From Streptosporangium sp. NBC_01756 (GTDB lineage Bacteria; Actinomycetota; Actinomycetes; Streptosporangiales; Streptosporangiaceae), in assembly GCF_035917975.1 (NCBI RefSeq), contig NZ_CP109130.1, positions 5,146,001 through 5,210,000 of the forward strand: a stretch of DNA of 64,000 nucleotides. The letters are read 5' to 3'. The position numbers and the translations under genes are program-made. The notes under the pieces are model-generated. The model saw nothing but the letters and a program-made list of their open reading frames with translations. It ran no database searches and was not told the origin of the DNA. How positions within the stretch are numbered: the stretch's first letter is position 1; each line of letters starts with the position of its first letter. Shown piece after piece: positions 7,861-16,370 of this stretch.

Positions 7861-8820
7861 CTAAGTCGTGGTCGCGAACGCGTTGACGCCGGTGAGGTCG
7901 GCCGACAGCGCCCACAGGCGCGTGGCCTGGTCGGGGTCGGTCGCATGGCCGCACACCCCACCGCCCGAGTCGTCGGCCGGCTCCGCGATGTCGCAGTCCT
8001 CGCAGTACACGCCGCCCATATCCGTCAACCGCGGGGAAGTCGCTGCCCATACCTGCGTCGCCGCACCCTGCTCGGGCGTCTTGAAGGTGGGATCGGTCAG
8101 GTTGTCGTACTCGTCGATCCACCCCGCGGCGACCATCTCCGCCTTCGGGAGGTAGCGCTGCAGCGGGGTGAGGATGCTGCCGGGATGCACCGAGAACGCC
8201 CGCACCCCGACGTCGCGGCCGAGCACGTCGAGCCGCGCGGCGAACAACACGTTCGCCGTCTTCGCCTGCCCGTAGGCCTGCCACCTGTCGTATCCATGCT
8301 CGAACTGCACGTCGTCCCAGCGGATACCCGTGATCGCGTGGGCGCCGGAGGACACGGCGACCACCCGCGCCCCGCCGCGTGCGATCGCCGGCCAGAGCTG
8401 GTTGATCAGCGCGTAGTGGCCAAGGTGGTTGATGGCGAACTGCGCCTCCCATCCCGGGCCCACCCGCGTCTCGGGGCAGGCCATGATGCCGGCGCTGTTG
8501 ATCACGATGTCGATGTCCCGGCCTGATGCCAGGAAGCGCTCGGCGAATCCGCGGACACTGTCGAGGTCGGCCAGATCAAGATCGTCGATCTCTACACCCT
8601 CGATCCCCTTGACCGCCTCCTGAGCGGCCGCCCGTCGCCGGGCGGGGACGATGACGCGCGCCCCGGCACGGGCCAGCGCGCGGGTCGTCTCCAGACCGAG
8701 TCCCGAGTAACCGCCGGTGACGACAGCGATCTTTCCGGATAGGTCGATCCCGTGCAGTACGTCTTCCGCGGTGCTCCGGGCGCCGAGGCCGGAGTCGATC
8801 CTGCGTTGAGGTGTCGTCAT
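7861..8820 (-). CDS. Short-chain dehydrogenase/reductase (retinol-dehydrogenase-like)
   Basis: A 319-residue NAD(P)-dependent oxidoreductase. The Rossmann motif is TGGYSGLGLE (classical TGxxxGxG) after a 27-residue N-terminal extension. ARRR after the second strand suggests NADP preference. NSAG follows, the catalytic Ser is in VAVSSGAHA, and YGQAK holds the YxxxK pair. The long tail with several Cys residues (YCEDCD) matches the 'oxidoreductase' subgroup annotated beside retinol dehydrogenases. ATG at 8820 has no clear ribosome site. Just upstream is a TetR-type palindrome (8837-8854), but the divergent regulator expected there is missing. Confidence 0.92.
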   Translation of the reverse strand: MTTPQRRIDSGLGARSTAEDVLHGIDLSGKIAVVTGGYSGLGLETTRALARAGARVIVPARRRAAAQEAVKGIEGVEIDDLDLADLDSVRGFAERFLASGRDIDIVINSAGIMACPETRVGPGWEAQFAINHLGHYALINQLWPAIARGGARVVAVSSGAHAITGIRWDDVQFEHGYDRWQAYGQAKTANVLFAARLDVLGRDVGVRAFSVHPGSILTPLQRYLPKAEMVAAGWIDEYDNLTDPTFKTPEQGAATQVWAATSPRLTDMGGVYCEDCDIAEPADDSGGGVCGHATDPDQATRLWALSADLTGVNAFATTT

Positions 8821-8836
8821 GGACGGAAAACTAGAT

Positions 8837-8854
8837 CCTAGACTGCGGTCTAGG
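8837..8854. promoter_or_regulatory. Perfect TetR-type operator upstream of the SDR
   Basis: CCTAGACtgcgGTCTAGG has 7-bp perfect arms and a 4-base centre, 16 bp upstream of the SDR start. A flanking half copy, CTAGATC, lies at 8831-8837. No intact regulator gene is adjacent. Confidence 0.65.
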
Positions 8855-8876
8855 TCAACGGCGTACGCTCGGCGCC

Positions 8877-9203
8877 ATGACCGCCACCACGTGATGAGGG
8901 CGCAGGCGGCGCGGCCAGCCAGCTCTCACCTGGGAAAACTCAGTCAAGGATCAGCTCATGGCGGGTCTCCGGCGTACCTCGGCCGGACCCCCTCGATGCC
9001 GCGGATTTCGCCTTCTCATACGCCGGCCGTAGACCGGGACGAGCGGCGCTAGGAGGAGGCACCACCCACGCGGCACCGCCGCCTACCAGGAGGCCGCCGA
9101 CGAACTCCGCGCCGCCGCCTGAACCCGCGTTTCCGATCGCGCGCCGGAATCCCGCTCCGCCACGGGAAAGCGGCCCGTCGGGAGCCACCGGTGAGGGAAA
9201 GGT
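8877..9203. other. Intergenic stretch with decayed coding remnants
   Basis: An ATG at 8877, where a divergent regulator would start, meets a stop after five codons (MTATT). About 200 bases on, near 9077-9121, a frame ends in TAAYQEAADELRAAA followed by a stop, which looks like the C-terminal helix of a lost protein. Nothing else here is convincingly coding. I read it as the scar of a deleted regulator and its neighbour. Confidence 0.4.
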
Positions 9204-10265
9204 TCAGCGCAGCACGACGCATCCGCGCAGGCTCAGCCGGTGCAGGACCTCCGGATCGCCGTCGAGCTTGTTCCAGCGGAGGTCGAGCTTCTCCAGGGCG
9301 GGCAGGTCGCCCAGGGCGTCGGGCACCTCCCGGAGACGGTTGTTGCGCAGGTCAAGATGGGTGAGGCTGCTCAGCCCGGCGATGGAGCCGGGCAGGGAGA
9401 CGATCGCGTTGTTCCTGAGGTCGAGTTGCCGCAGCCGTGACAGCCCGCCGATCGAGGCGGGCAGGCCGATGAGGGCGTTGTTCATCAGGTGGAGCTCGCG
9501 TAGCTCGCCGAGCCGGCCGATGGTCTCGGGGATCTCGCGGAGCCGGTTGCCGTAGAGCCGGAGCTCGCGCAGGGCGACGAGGCCGCCGAGCGCGTCGGGG
9601 AGCTCGGTGAGGCGGTTGTCGGTCAGGTTCAGGTAGGTCAGCCGGGTGAGCCTGCCCAGGGAGGCGGGGACCGAGGTGAAGAGGTTGTCGCTCAGGTAGA
9701 GGTAGTCGGTGAGGCCGCTCAGGTCGCCGATCGCCTCGGGCACGCTGGTCAGCCTGTTGTGCCCCAGGTCCAGCATGCGCAGCCCGGTCAGCTCGCCCAT
9801 GGCCGCCGGCACTTCGGTGATCTTGTTCTCCGCGAGGTTGAGGGAGACGAGTCCGGTCAGCCGCCACAGGGTGTCGGGCACGGTGGTCAGGTGGTTGCCG
9901 CCGACGGCCAGCTCCCGCAGCCCCCGCAGCCGCCCGATGTCCTCGGGCAGCTCGCCGATCGCGTTGCCGTACAGGAAGAGCGTCCGCAGCTCGGGCAGGT
10001 CCAGGACGCTTCGCGGGAAGCGGGTCAGCGCGTTGCCGTCGAGGTGCAGGGCGCGCAGCGCGGTGAGGCCGCTCAGGTCGGGGAGGTCGCGGAGCCGGTT
10101 GCCGTCCAGCCGGAGGTCCTCCAGCCGGGGCAGCCGCCCGACCCACGGCGGCAGTTCGGTCAGCTCGTTCCAGGCCAGGTCGACACGGCGTAGCCGGGCA
10201 GGGTCCCCGGTGGGGAGCGGGAGTTCGGTGAGCCCGGCACCGGGGGCGTTCAACTCGTACGGCAT
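9204..10265 (-). CDS. Leucine-rich-repeat protein
   Basis: About 353 residues made almost wholly of 23-residue leucine-rich repeats, some 13 copies, of the type LxxLPxxIGxLxxLxxLxLxxNxL. Examples are LPEDIGRLRGLRELAVGGN, VPAAMGELTGLRMLDLGHN and LPASIGGLSRLRQLDLRNN. This is the shape-forming LRR solenoid used for protein binding. There is no signal peptide or membrane helix, so it is probably cytosolic. ATG at 10265 (MPYELNAPG) is chosen because the repeats begin soon after; ATG 10274 is an alternative. The open frame continues upstream to 10553, with VTENRLCAADPESWLPHLRT in it, so a longer protein is possible. Partner unknown; divergent from the glycosyltransferase gene. Confidence 0.85.
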   Translation of the reverse strand: MPYELNAPGAGLTELPLPTGDPARLRRVDLAWNELTELPPWVGRLPRLEDLRLDGNRLRDLPDLSGLTALRALHLDGNALTRFPRSVLDLPELRTLFLYGNAIGELPEDIGRLRGLRELAVGGNHLTTVPDTLWRLTGLVSLNLAENKITEVPAAMGELTGLRMLDLGHNRLTSVPEAIGDLSGLTDYLYLSDNLFTSVPASLGRLTRLTYLNLTDNRLTELPDALGGLVALRELRLYGNRLREIPETIGRLGELRELHLMNNALIGLPASIGGLSRLRQLDLRNNAIVSLPGSIAGLSSLTHLDLRNNRLREVPDALGDLPALEKLDLRWNKLDGDPEVLHRLSLRGCVVLR

Positions 10266-10478
10266 GGCGCCCATTTTCCCGGTGGCCACGGCGGTGTGCT
10301 CCCGCCCCCTGGGCAGGCCGATGCGGCAAAACGTACGTACCGGTTGCTTTTCCCCAAGCGCGGCAAGCTCGGTGCGGAGGTGGGGCAACCAAGACTCCGG
10401 ATCCGCCGCGCACAGGCGGTTCTCCGTCACATACTGGAACGCCAGGTAAACCAACGGTGACCGACGAGGGGCACGGCG

Positions 10479-12392
10479 GTGACGGGGACGATCCTTCCGC
10501 GAGTTCGCACGGGGCACGGCGGCGATGCCGTGGGGGAGGGCGCGGACCGTCACGTGACGTCCGGGTCATCCGAGATAGACGTCAGCGTGATCGTGGCCGT
10601 CCACAACTGCCGCCCCTATCTCGACAGATGTCTCACCTCCCTGCTGATCCAGCGGGTCAGCAGGGAGATCGTCGTGGTGGACGACGGGTCCACCGACGGC
10701 AGCACCGAGCTCCTCGACCTCTACGCCGCCCACCACCGCGGTGTCATCCGGGTCATCCGGCAGGAGCACTCCGGCGGCGCGGGCCGTCCCCGCAACGTCG
10801 GGATCTCTTATGCGCGCGGCAGATACGTCTTCTTCTGCGACGCGGACGACTACCTCGGTCCCGAGGCGCTGGAGCGGATGCTCGCGATGGCCGACCGCAA
10901 CGACTCCGACATCGTCCTCGGGAAGATCGTCGGGCATGACCGCAGGGCGCCGGTCTCGATGTTCCGGCAGAGCGCCGAGCGGGCGCCCCTCGGGGCGAGC
11001 GCGGTCTACAACAGTCTGAGCTGCTTCAAGCTGTTCCGCCGGGAGATGCTGGAGCTCCACACCATCCGCTTCGACGAGACGCTGCTGGTGGGCGAGGACG
11101 TGGTCTTCACCGCCCACGCATACTGCCACGCCGACGTGATCTCGGTGGTCGCCGACTACGACTGCTACCACCTGGTCTCCCGGCCCGACGGCAGCAGCAT
11201 CATGCAGCAGGAGGGGAGCCGCGACCCGGTCTCCTGGCTGCGGATGATCAGGCGGCCGATCGAGCTGGTCGTCGCCCACGTGCGGCCCGGCGCCCTCCGC
11301 GACCACCTCCTCCGGCGGCACTTCCGGCTGGACGCCTTCGGCGCCCTCGGCGGTCCCTTCCTCGCGGCGGGGGAGCTCCAGCGCAAGGAGATCGTCGCCG
11401 AGGTGGCCGACATGTGCGACCGCTGGCTCACCGACGGCGTCCGCGCCCGGCTCACCGTCATCGACCGGAACCGGATCTCCGCGCTCCAGGACATCGACCG
11501 CCTGGTACGGCTGGCGCACATCGAGTCGGCCGTGGTGCGCCGGGAGCTCACCGAGCTCCGCTGGGACGGGGAGAACCGGCTGGTCGTCTCCGGCCGGGTC
11601 GAGCTGAGCGCGCTGGAGCAGGAGGGCCGCCCGAAGCTCGTCGGCGGGGCCCTGGCCCTGGTGCTGAGGCCCCGGCACGGCGGCACCGCGCCGCCCCCCG
11701 ACGTCGTGGTCCCGGTGAGCGGCGACTGTGACGGTTTCACCGGCCGCATCGACGTCGCGGGGCTGCCCTCGGGCGTCTGGGACGTCCAGGTGACCGTCGA
11801 GTGCGAGGGGATCACCCGGCTCGCGCGGTTCGGCGCCGACCGGGACGGCCGGATCGCCCAGCCGGTGCCCCGCATGGTCGGCGGTGCCGTCGCCCTCCCC
11901 TACTTCACCCGGCCGCACGGCAACCTCAGTCTCGACGTCGGGGGACACGTGGTGAACGTGCCCGCCAGCGTGCGGCTGACCCGGACGCGCTGGGCGGCCG
12001 GCAACCGGCTGATGATCGACGGGGAGGTCGTGGTGGGCGCCGGCACACCGGGGGCGCACGCCGTACGCCATCTGGTCTGGCGGGAACGCTGGTCGGGGCT
12101 GGAGCGGCACGAGCCGGTCGCGGTCGGGGCGGGAGGCGCGTTCGCGGTCCAGCAGATGGTGGGCCGGCTGGGACCGGGCACCTGGGACGCCTATCTGGAG
12201 CTGGATCTCGGAGGCCCGCCCGCACGGTTCCGGATCGAGGCGGAGGCGGTGACGATCGTGCCGCAGCGCACGTGGTGGCGGGGCCTGGTCAGGCGGAGTG
12301 TGCGGCCGTACGCCACGGCCGGGAAGGGGAGGCTCAGCACGGTGGTCCGCACCGCCACGCCCAGGACGTTCGTCAGGCGCATCCTCCGTTAA
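10479..12392 (+). CDS. Family 2 glycosyltransferase with C-terminal beta-sandwich tail (TarS-like)
   Basis: A 637-residue enzyme, probably cytosolic or membrane-peripheral, that adds sugars to a cell-wall polymer. The GT-A domain (about residues 30-290) shows VSVIVAVHNCRPYLDRCL, VVDDGSTDGS and the metal-binding FFCDADDYLG. Its acceptor region has GEDVVFTAHAYCHAD. Beyond residue 380 are two repeated beta-rich modules, each opening with LRWDGENRLVVSGRVEL or RWAAGNRLMIDGEVVV. These resemble the tail that makes TarS-type wall teichoic acid glycosyltransferases oligomerise. GTG 10479 has GAGGGG seven bases before it; GTG 10554 is an alternative start nearer the fold. The teichoic acid acceptor is inferred from the domain plan. 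Confidence 0.85.
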   Translation: MTGTILPRVRTGHGGDAVGEGADRHVTSGSSEIDVSVIVAVHNCRPYLDRCLTSLLIQRVSREIVVVDDGSTDGSTELLDLYAAHHRGVIRVIRQEHSGGAGRPRNVGISYARGRYVFFCDADDYLGPEALERMLAMADRNDSDIVLGKIVGHDRRAPVSMFRQSAERAPLGASAVYNSLSCFKLFRREMLELHTIRFDETLLVGEDVVFTAHAYCHADVISVVADYDCYHLVSRPDGSSIMQQEGSRDPVSWLRMIRRPIELVVAHVRPGALRDHLLRRHFRLDAFGALGGPFLAAGELQRKEIVAEVADMCDRWLTDGVRARLTVIDRNRISALQDIDRLVRLAHIESAVVRRELTELRWDGENRLVVSGRVELSALEQEGRPKLVGGALALVLRPRHGGTAPPPDVVVPVSGDCDGFTGRIDVAGLPSGVWDVQVTVECEGITRLARFGADRDGRIAQPVPRMVGGAVALPYFTRPHGNLSLDVGGHVVNVPASVRLTRTRWAAGNRLMIDGEVVVGAGTPGAHAVRHLVWRERWSGLERHEPVAVGAGGAFAVQQMVGRLGPGTWDAYLELDLGGPPARFRIEAEAVTIVPQRTWWRGLVRRSVRPYATAGKGRLSTVVRTATPRTFVRRILR

Positions 12393-12461
12393 TGCCACCT
12401 TATTGCAAGTACAAGCCTATGGCCTAAAGTAGGGGGCGATTCCGCACTTCGGAGGCTTGTC

Positions 12462-13481
12462 GTGCACGTACCCGATGGTTTTTTCAACGCCGCAGTCTCG
12501 GTCTCAGCCGGGGCCGTCGCGGCGGCCGGCGTCGCGGTCTGCCTGCGTGGCGCCCGCCGTGAGCTCGACGACCGGACCGCCCCGATGGCCGGTCTGGTCG
12601 CGGCTTTCATCTTCGCCGTCCAGATGCTCAACTTCCCGGTCGCCGCAGGCACCAGCGGGCACCTCCTCGGCGGCACGCTCGCCGCGATCCTCGTCGGTCC
12701 GTACACGGCCGTGTTGTGCGTGGCCGTGGTCCTGCTCGTGCAGGGCTTCTTCTTCGCCGACGGCGGCCTGACCGCCCTGGGCGTCAACATCACGCTCATG
12801 GGCATCGTCGCCATCGTGGTCGGCTGGACCGTCTTCCGCCTGATCACCCGGGTCGCGAGGAGCAGGGGCGCCGTCGTCGCAGCCTCGTTCGCCGCGGCTA
12901 TGGTCTCGGTGCCCGCCGCGGCGCTGGCCTTCACCCTGCTGTTCTGGGTCGGCGGCACCGCACCCATCGACGTCGGTACGGTCGCCGCCGCGATGGGCGG
13001 CGTGCACGTGCTCATCGGCATCGGCGAGGGCCTGATCACCGCGGTCACCGTCAGCACCGTGCTCGCGATCCGCCCCGACCTGGTGTACGGCGCGCGGGGG
13101 CTGGCCGCCCCGCTGGTCCTGCGCGGCGCCGAGGGCGACACCGTGGTGACCCAGCAGGCCCCGGGCCGGCCCGCCCCGCGGCGCCTCGGCTGGTTCCTGC
13201 CGGCCGGCATCGTAGTGGCGGCCCTGCTGGCGGGGATCGTGAGCTTCTACGCCTCCTCCTCGCCCGACGGGCTGGAGCGGGTCGCCGAGGACAAGGGCTT
13301 CAGCAGCCAGGCCACCGACCACTCGCTGGGCGGGCAGCCGCTCGCCGACTACGGTGACGCGGGCGGCATCCCGGTCGGCGTGGCCGGCCTGGTCGGGGTC
13401 GGGGTCACCCTCGGGGTCGGCGGCGGGCTGTTCCTCGCGGTGCGCCGCCGTACCAGGAGCGGGGAAGAGGTCACGGTCTAG
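12462..13481 (+). CDS. ECF transporter substrate-binding component, CbiM-CbiN (NikMN) fusion
   Basis: A 339-residue membrane protein that binds Ni2+ or Co2+ for uptake. It must begin at GTG 12462 because the mature N-terminus MHVPDG supplies the metal ligands (Met1 amino group and His2). GGAGG lies six bases upstream. His67 in GTSGHLLGG matches the third conserved ligand. Seven helices of the S component are followed, after a Pro/Arg linker, by two more helices with the PDGLERVAED signature of the CbiN/PDGLE domain. CbiM and CbiN are thus one chain. The next gene overlaps by one base. There is no cobalamin riboswitch: the leader to the previous gene is only about 70 bp. That mildly favours nickel, but the metal is undecided. 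Confidence 0.93.
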   Translation: MHVPDGFFNAAVSVSAGAVAAAGVAVCLRGARRELDDRTAPMAGLVAAFIFAVQMLNFPVAAGTSGHLLGGTLAAILVGPYTAVLCVAVVLLVQGFFFADGGLTALGVNITLMGIVAIVVGWTVFRLITRVARSRGAVVAASFAAAMVSVPAAALAFTLLFWVGGTAPIDVGTVAAAMGGVHVLIGIGEGLITAVTVSTVLAIRPDLVYGARGLAAPLVLRGAEGDTVVTQQAPGRPAPRRLGWFLPAGIVVAALLAGIVSFYASSSPDGLERVAEDKGFSSQATDHSLGGQPLADYGDAGGIPVGVAGLVGVGVTLGVGGGLFLAVRRRTRSGEEVTV

Positions 13482-14245
13482 TGGGTTCTGGCCACCACCA
13501 CCAGCTCTACCGGCCGGGCGACACACCCGTCCACCGGCTGCCGCCCCAGTGCAAGCTGGTGGCGGTGGCCTGCTTCGCCCTGGTGGTCGTGGCCACCCCC
13601 CGGGAGTGGTTCTGGGCGTTCGGGCTCTACGCCCTGCTGCTGGCGGCCGTGGCGTTCTCCGCGCGCGTCCCGCCGCCCTTCCTGCTGCGCCGGATGGCCG
13701 TCGAGATCCCGTTCGTGATCTTCGCCATGGCGCTGCCGTTCATCGGGTCCGGTGCGCGCGTGCCGTTCCTGGGAGTGTCGTTCAGCGTCGCGGGCCTGTG
13801 GGCCGCCTGGAACATCCTGGCCAAGGCCACCCTGGGGGTGCTCGCGAGCGTCCTGCTGGCGGCGACCACCGAGCCCCGCCTGATGCTGCTGGGCGCGCAG
13901 CGGCTCCGGCTGCCGCCGTTGCTGGTGCAGATCGCGATGTTCATGCTCCGCTACATGGACGTGATCATGGACGAGATGCGCCGGATGAAGGTGGCCAGGG
14001 AGTCACGGGGGTTTGTGGCCAGGGACGTCCGGCACATCCCGGTGATCGCCAAATCCGCGGGCGCGCTGTTCATCCGCTCCTACGAGCGGGGCGAACGGGT
14101 GCACCTGGCGATGCTCAGCCGCGGCTACACCGGCTCGATGCCGGTCATCCAGGACCTGTCCGCCTCGTCGCGGCAGTGGCTCACCGCCGGTATGTTGCCG
14201 GGCGTGGCGCTCGTGGTGCTGCTCGGAACCTGGGGGTTGGCATGA
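13481..14245 (+). CDS. cbiQ: ECF transporter transmembrane component CbiQ/EcfT
   Basis: A 254-residue membrane protein coupling the S component to the ATPase. Several hydrophobic helices lie in the N-terminal two thirds. The two cytosolic coupling motifs of EcfT proteins are visible as VARESRGFVARD and LAMLSRGYTG (A/L-x-x-x-RG). An N-terminal HHH stretch (GSGHHHQLYRPGD) may help hold metal. The GTG start shares one base with the CbiMN stop, and its own stop overlaps the ATPase start as ATGA. The three genes therefore form one tightly coupled operon. Confidence 0.93.
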   Translation: MGSGHHHQLYRPGDTPVHRLPPQCKLVAVACFALVVVATPREWFWAFGLYALLLAAVAFSARVPPPFLLRRMAVEIPFVIFAMALPFIGSGARVPFLGVSFSVAGLWAAWNILAKATLGVLASVLLAATTEPRLMLLGAQRLRLPPLLVQIAMFMLRYMDVIMDEMRRMKVARESRGFVARDVRHIPVIAKSAGALFIRSYERGERVHLAMLSRGYTGSMPVIQDLSASSRQWLTAGMLPGVALVVLLGTWGLA

Positions 14246-14976
14246 CGACACCGTCTCTGGAGGTGCGCCGCCTGGCGTACGCCTATCCGGACGGCACGCA
14301 GGCGCTGTTCGGCGTGGACTTCGCGATCGGGCGCGGGGAGCGGGTGGCGCTGCTCGGGCCGAACGGCGCGGGCAAGACGACGCTGGTGATGCACCTCAAC
14401 GGCATCCTGACCGCCGGGCACGGCACGGTGGCGGTGGCCGGACTGCCGGTGACGAAAGTCTCACTCCGGGAGATCCGCCGACGGGTCGGGCTCGTCTTCC
14501 AGGACCCCGACGACCAGCTCTTCATGCCGACCGTCCGCGAGGACGTGGCCTTCGGCCCGGCCAACCTCGGGATCGGGGGCGAGGAGCTGCAGCGCCGGGT
14601 CAAGGACGCGCTGGACCGGGTGGGCATGCTGGAGGCGATCGACCGGCCCCCGCACCATTTGTCCTTCGGCCAGCGCCGCCGGGTCGCGGTGGCGACCGTG
14701 CTCGCCATGGAGCCGGAGATCCTGGTGCTGGACGAGCCCTCGTCGAACCTGGACCCCGCCTCCCGCCGCGAGCTCGCCGATATCCTGCGGGGACTCGACG
14801 TGACCGTGCTGATGGTCACCCACGACCTGCCCTACGCCCTGGAGCTGTGCGACCGCGCGCTCGTCCTGTCCGGAGGCGTGATCGCCGCCGACGGGCCGAC
14901 CCGGGACATCCTCGCCGACGCCGACCTGCTCGCCGCCCACCGGCTCGAACTTCCGTACGGCTTCGCCCTGCCGTGA
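14242..14976 (+). CDS. cbiO: ECF transporter ATP-binding protein CbiO/EcfA
   Basis: A 244-residue ABC ATPase that powers the Ni/Co importer. Walker A is GPNGAGKTT, the Q-loop is VFQDPDDQLFMP, the signature is LSFGQRRRVA (the LSFGQ form normal for CbiO), Walker B is ILVLDEPSSNLDP and the H-loop is VTHDL. VREDVAFGPANLG is the EcfA-specific stretch after the Q-loop. The single ATPase gene implies a homodimer, as usual for group I metal ECF systems. The start is ATG 14242, overlapping the CbiQ stop by four bases. Confidence 0.95.
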   Translation: MTTPSLEVRRLAYAYPDGTQALFGVDFAIGRGERVALLGPNGAGKTTLVMHLNGILTAGHGTVAVAGLPVTKVSLREIRRRVGLVFQDPDDQLFMPTVREDVAFGPANLGIGGEELQRRVKDALDRVGMLEAIDRPPHHLSFGQRRRVAVATVLAMEPEILVLDEPSSNLDPASRRELADILRGLDVTVLMVTHDLPYALELCDRALVLSGGVIAADGPTRDILADADLLAAHRLELPYGFALP

Positions 14977-15178
14977 CCGGGTGCCCGGCCCGGTGCGCCC
15001 GGCACACCAGGCAGCGCGCCTGGCACGCCAGGCACGGCGGCCCCGGGCGATCCAGGCGGCGATATGCGGCAATCCTGCCAGCGTCTCGTGATCCTGATGA
15101 ATGATCGTAGGTCGCATGACCTCACATCGGGTGATGGAGAAGTAAAGTGGGTCTGCCTCATAGGCGCGAGGAGGATGC

Positions 15179-15517
15179 ATGAAGCTACGGCTGGCTCGCC
15201 GCGCCGTTGGTGACGCCGTGGTGGTCGCCGTCGAAGGTGAACTCGATCTGTTCACCGCCCCGTTCCTCCGGGATGAGGTCCGCGACGCGATCAAACTCGA
15301 CGGCGCCAAGCTGGTCCTCGATCTGACCGCCCTGTCGTTCATGGACTCCAGCGGCCTGTCCGTGCTGATCGAGGCGTGGCGGCTGGCGACGGCGGAGGGC
15401 GGCGGGGTCTGCCTGGCCGCGCCCCAGGGACCGGTGGCCCGGATCCTGCGCACGACCGGGCTGGACCGGCGGATAAAGGTCTACCCCGACGTCGGCAGCG
15501 CGGTGGGGGAGATCTGA
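15179..15517 (+). CDS. STAS-domain anti-sigma factor antagonist
   Basis: A 112-residue single STAS domain. The phosphorylatable serine lies in FMDSSGLSVLIE (Ser57/Ser58), as in SpoIIAA/RsbV. When unphosphorylated, such proteins bind and remove an HPK-type anti-sigma kinase, freeing a SigB/SigF-like sigma factor. GAGGAGG lies four bases before ATG 15179. No cognate kinase or sigma gene is next to it, so it acts in trans. The SpoIIE-type phosphatase at 29.8 kb and a second STAS protein at 49.2 kb are possible network members. Confidence 0.93.
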   Translation: MKLRLARRAVGDAVVVAVEGELDLFTAPFLRDEVRDAIKLDGAKLVLDLTALSFMDSSGLSVLIEAWRLATAEGGGVCLAAPQGPVARILRTTGLDRRIKVYPDVGSAVGEI

Positions 15518-15587
15518 CGCCCCAGTCGTGGGTCAGATTTGGCCCCCTGAGTAGAACTTCATTCGGTATTCGCGTTAAAGTCCGCTC

Positions 15588-16361
15588 ATGGACCTGAACG
15601 GAGCAGCAGCAATCATCTCGGGCGGTGCCAGCGGTCTCGGCGAGGCCACGGCCCGCGACCTGGCCGCACACGGCGTCACCGTGGTCATCGCCGACCTCAA
15701 CGAGGAGCGCGGCAAGTCCCTCGCCGACGAGCTCGGCGGCGTCTTCGTCAAGACCGACGTCTCCGACGAGGAGCAGGTGCAGGCGGCCGTGGACGCGGCC
15801 GTGGCGACCGGCAAGCCGTTGCGTGTCGTGGTTAACAGCGCGGGCATCGGCTGGGCCACCCGTACGGTGAACCGCGACGGCTCGCCGCACGACCTGGCGT
15901 CCTACCGCAAGGTCATCGAGGTCAACCTGATCGGCACCTTCAACCTCATGCGCATCGGCGCCGCGGCGGTCGCCAAGACCGAACCGGTCGACGCGGACGG
16001 CCAGCGCGGCGTGGTCATCAACACCGCCTCCGTGGCGGCGCTGGAGGGCCAGATCGGCCAGGTCGCGTACTCGGCGTCCAAGGGCGGCATCGTCGGCATG
16101 ACCGTCCCGGCCGCCCGCGACCTGGCGGCCGTCGGCATCCGCGTCAACACCGTCTGCCCGGGCATCATCGACACGCCCATCTACGGCTTCTCGCCCAACG
16201 CCGAGGAGTTCAAGGCCAAGCTGGTGGCGCCGGTGGTCTTCCCCAAGCGCATGGGACAGGCCGCGGAGTTCGCCCACCTGGTGCGCTCGCTGATCGAGAA
16301 CGACTACATGAACGCCGAGACCGTCCGTTTCGACGGCGGCATCCGCTTCCAGCCCAAGTAG
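15588..16361 (+). CDS. SDR, type II 3-hydroxyacyl-CoA dehydrogenase-like
   Basis: A 257-residue short-chain dehydrogenase. Motifs are [13 protein letters not shown] (cofactor), DLNEE after strand 2 (acidic, so NAD+), [10 protein letters not shown], the catalytic Ser in [11 protein letters not shown], and [12 protein letters not shown] with the YxxxK pair. The C-terminus [11 protein letters not shown] with [19 protein letters not shown] matches the HSD10/FabG-like 3-hydroxyacyl-CoA dehydrogenases. It is followed after 9 bp by an enoyl-CoA hydratase-like gene whose ribosome site overlaps this stop. The pair therefore likely catalyses consecutive hydration and oxidation of an acyl-CoA. Confidence 0.9.
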   Translation: MDLNGAAAIISGGASGLGEATARDLAAHGVTVVIADLNEERGKSLADELGGVFVKTDVSDEEQVQAAVDAAVATGKPLRVVVNSAGIGWATRTVNRDGSPHDLASYRKVIEVNLIGTFNLMRIGAAAVAKTEPVDADGQRGVVINTASVAALEGQIGQVAYSASKGGIVGMTVPAARDLAAVGIRVNTVCPGIIDTPIYGFSPNAEEFKAKLVAPVVFPKRMGQAAEFAHLVRSLIENDYMNAETVRFDGGIRFQPK

Positions 16362-16370
16362 GAGTCATCG

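Noticed and set aside
10274..10553. N-terminal extension of the LRR protein as certain coding sequence
   Set aside because: It overlaps the divergent glycosyltransferase start and has no clear domain; kept only as an alternative.
12393..12461. Cobalamin riboswitch or Nur box before the metal ECF operon
   Set aside because: The leader is too short for the riboswitch, and only a TTGCAA half-site is present.
14641..14700. LSFGQ in the ECF ATPase as a damaged ABC signature
   Set aside because: LSFGQ is the normal signature in CbiO/EcfA proteins.
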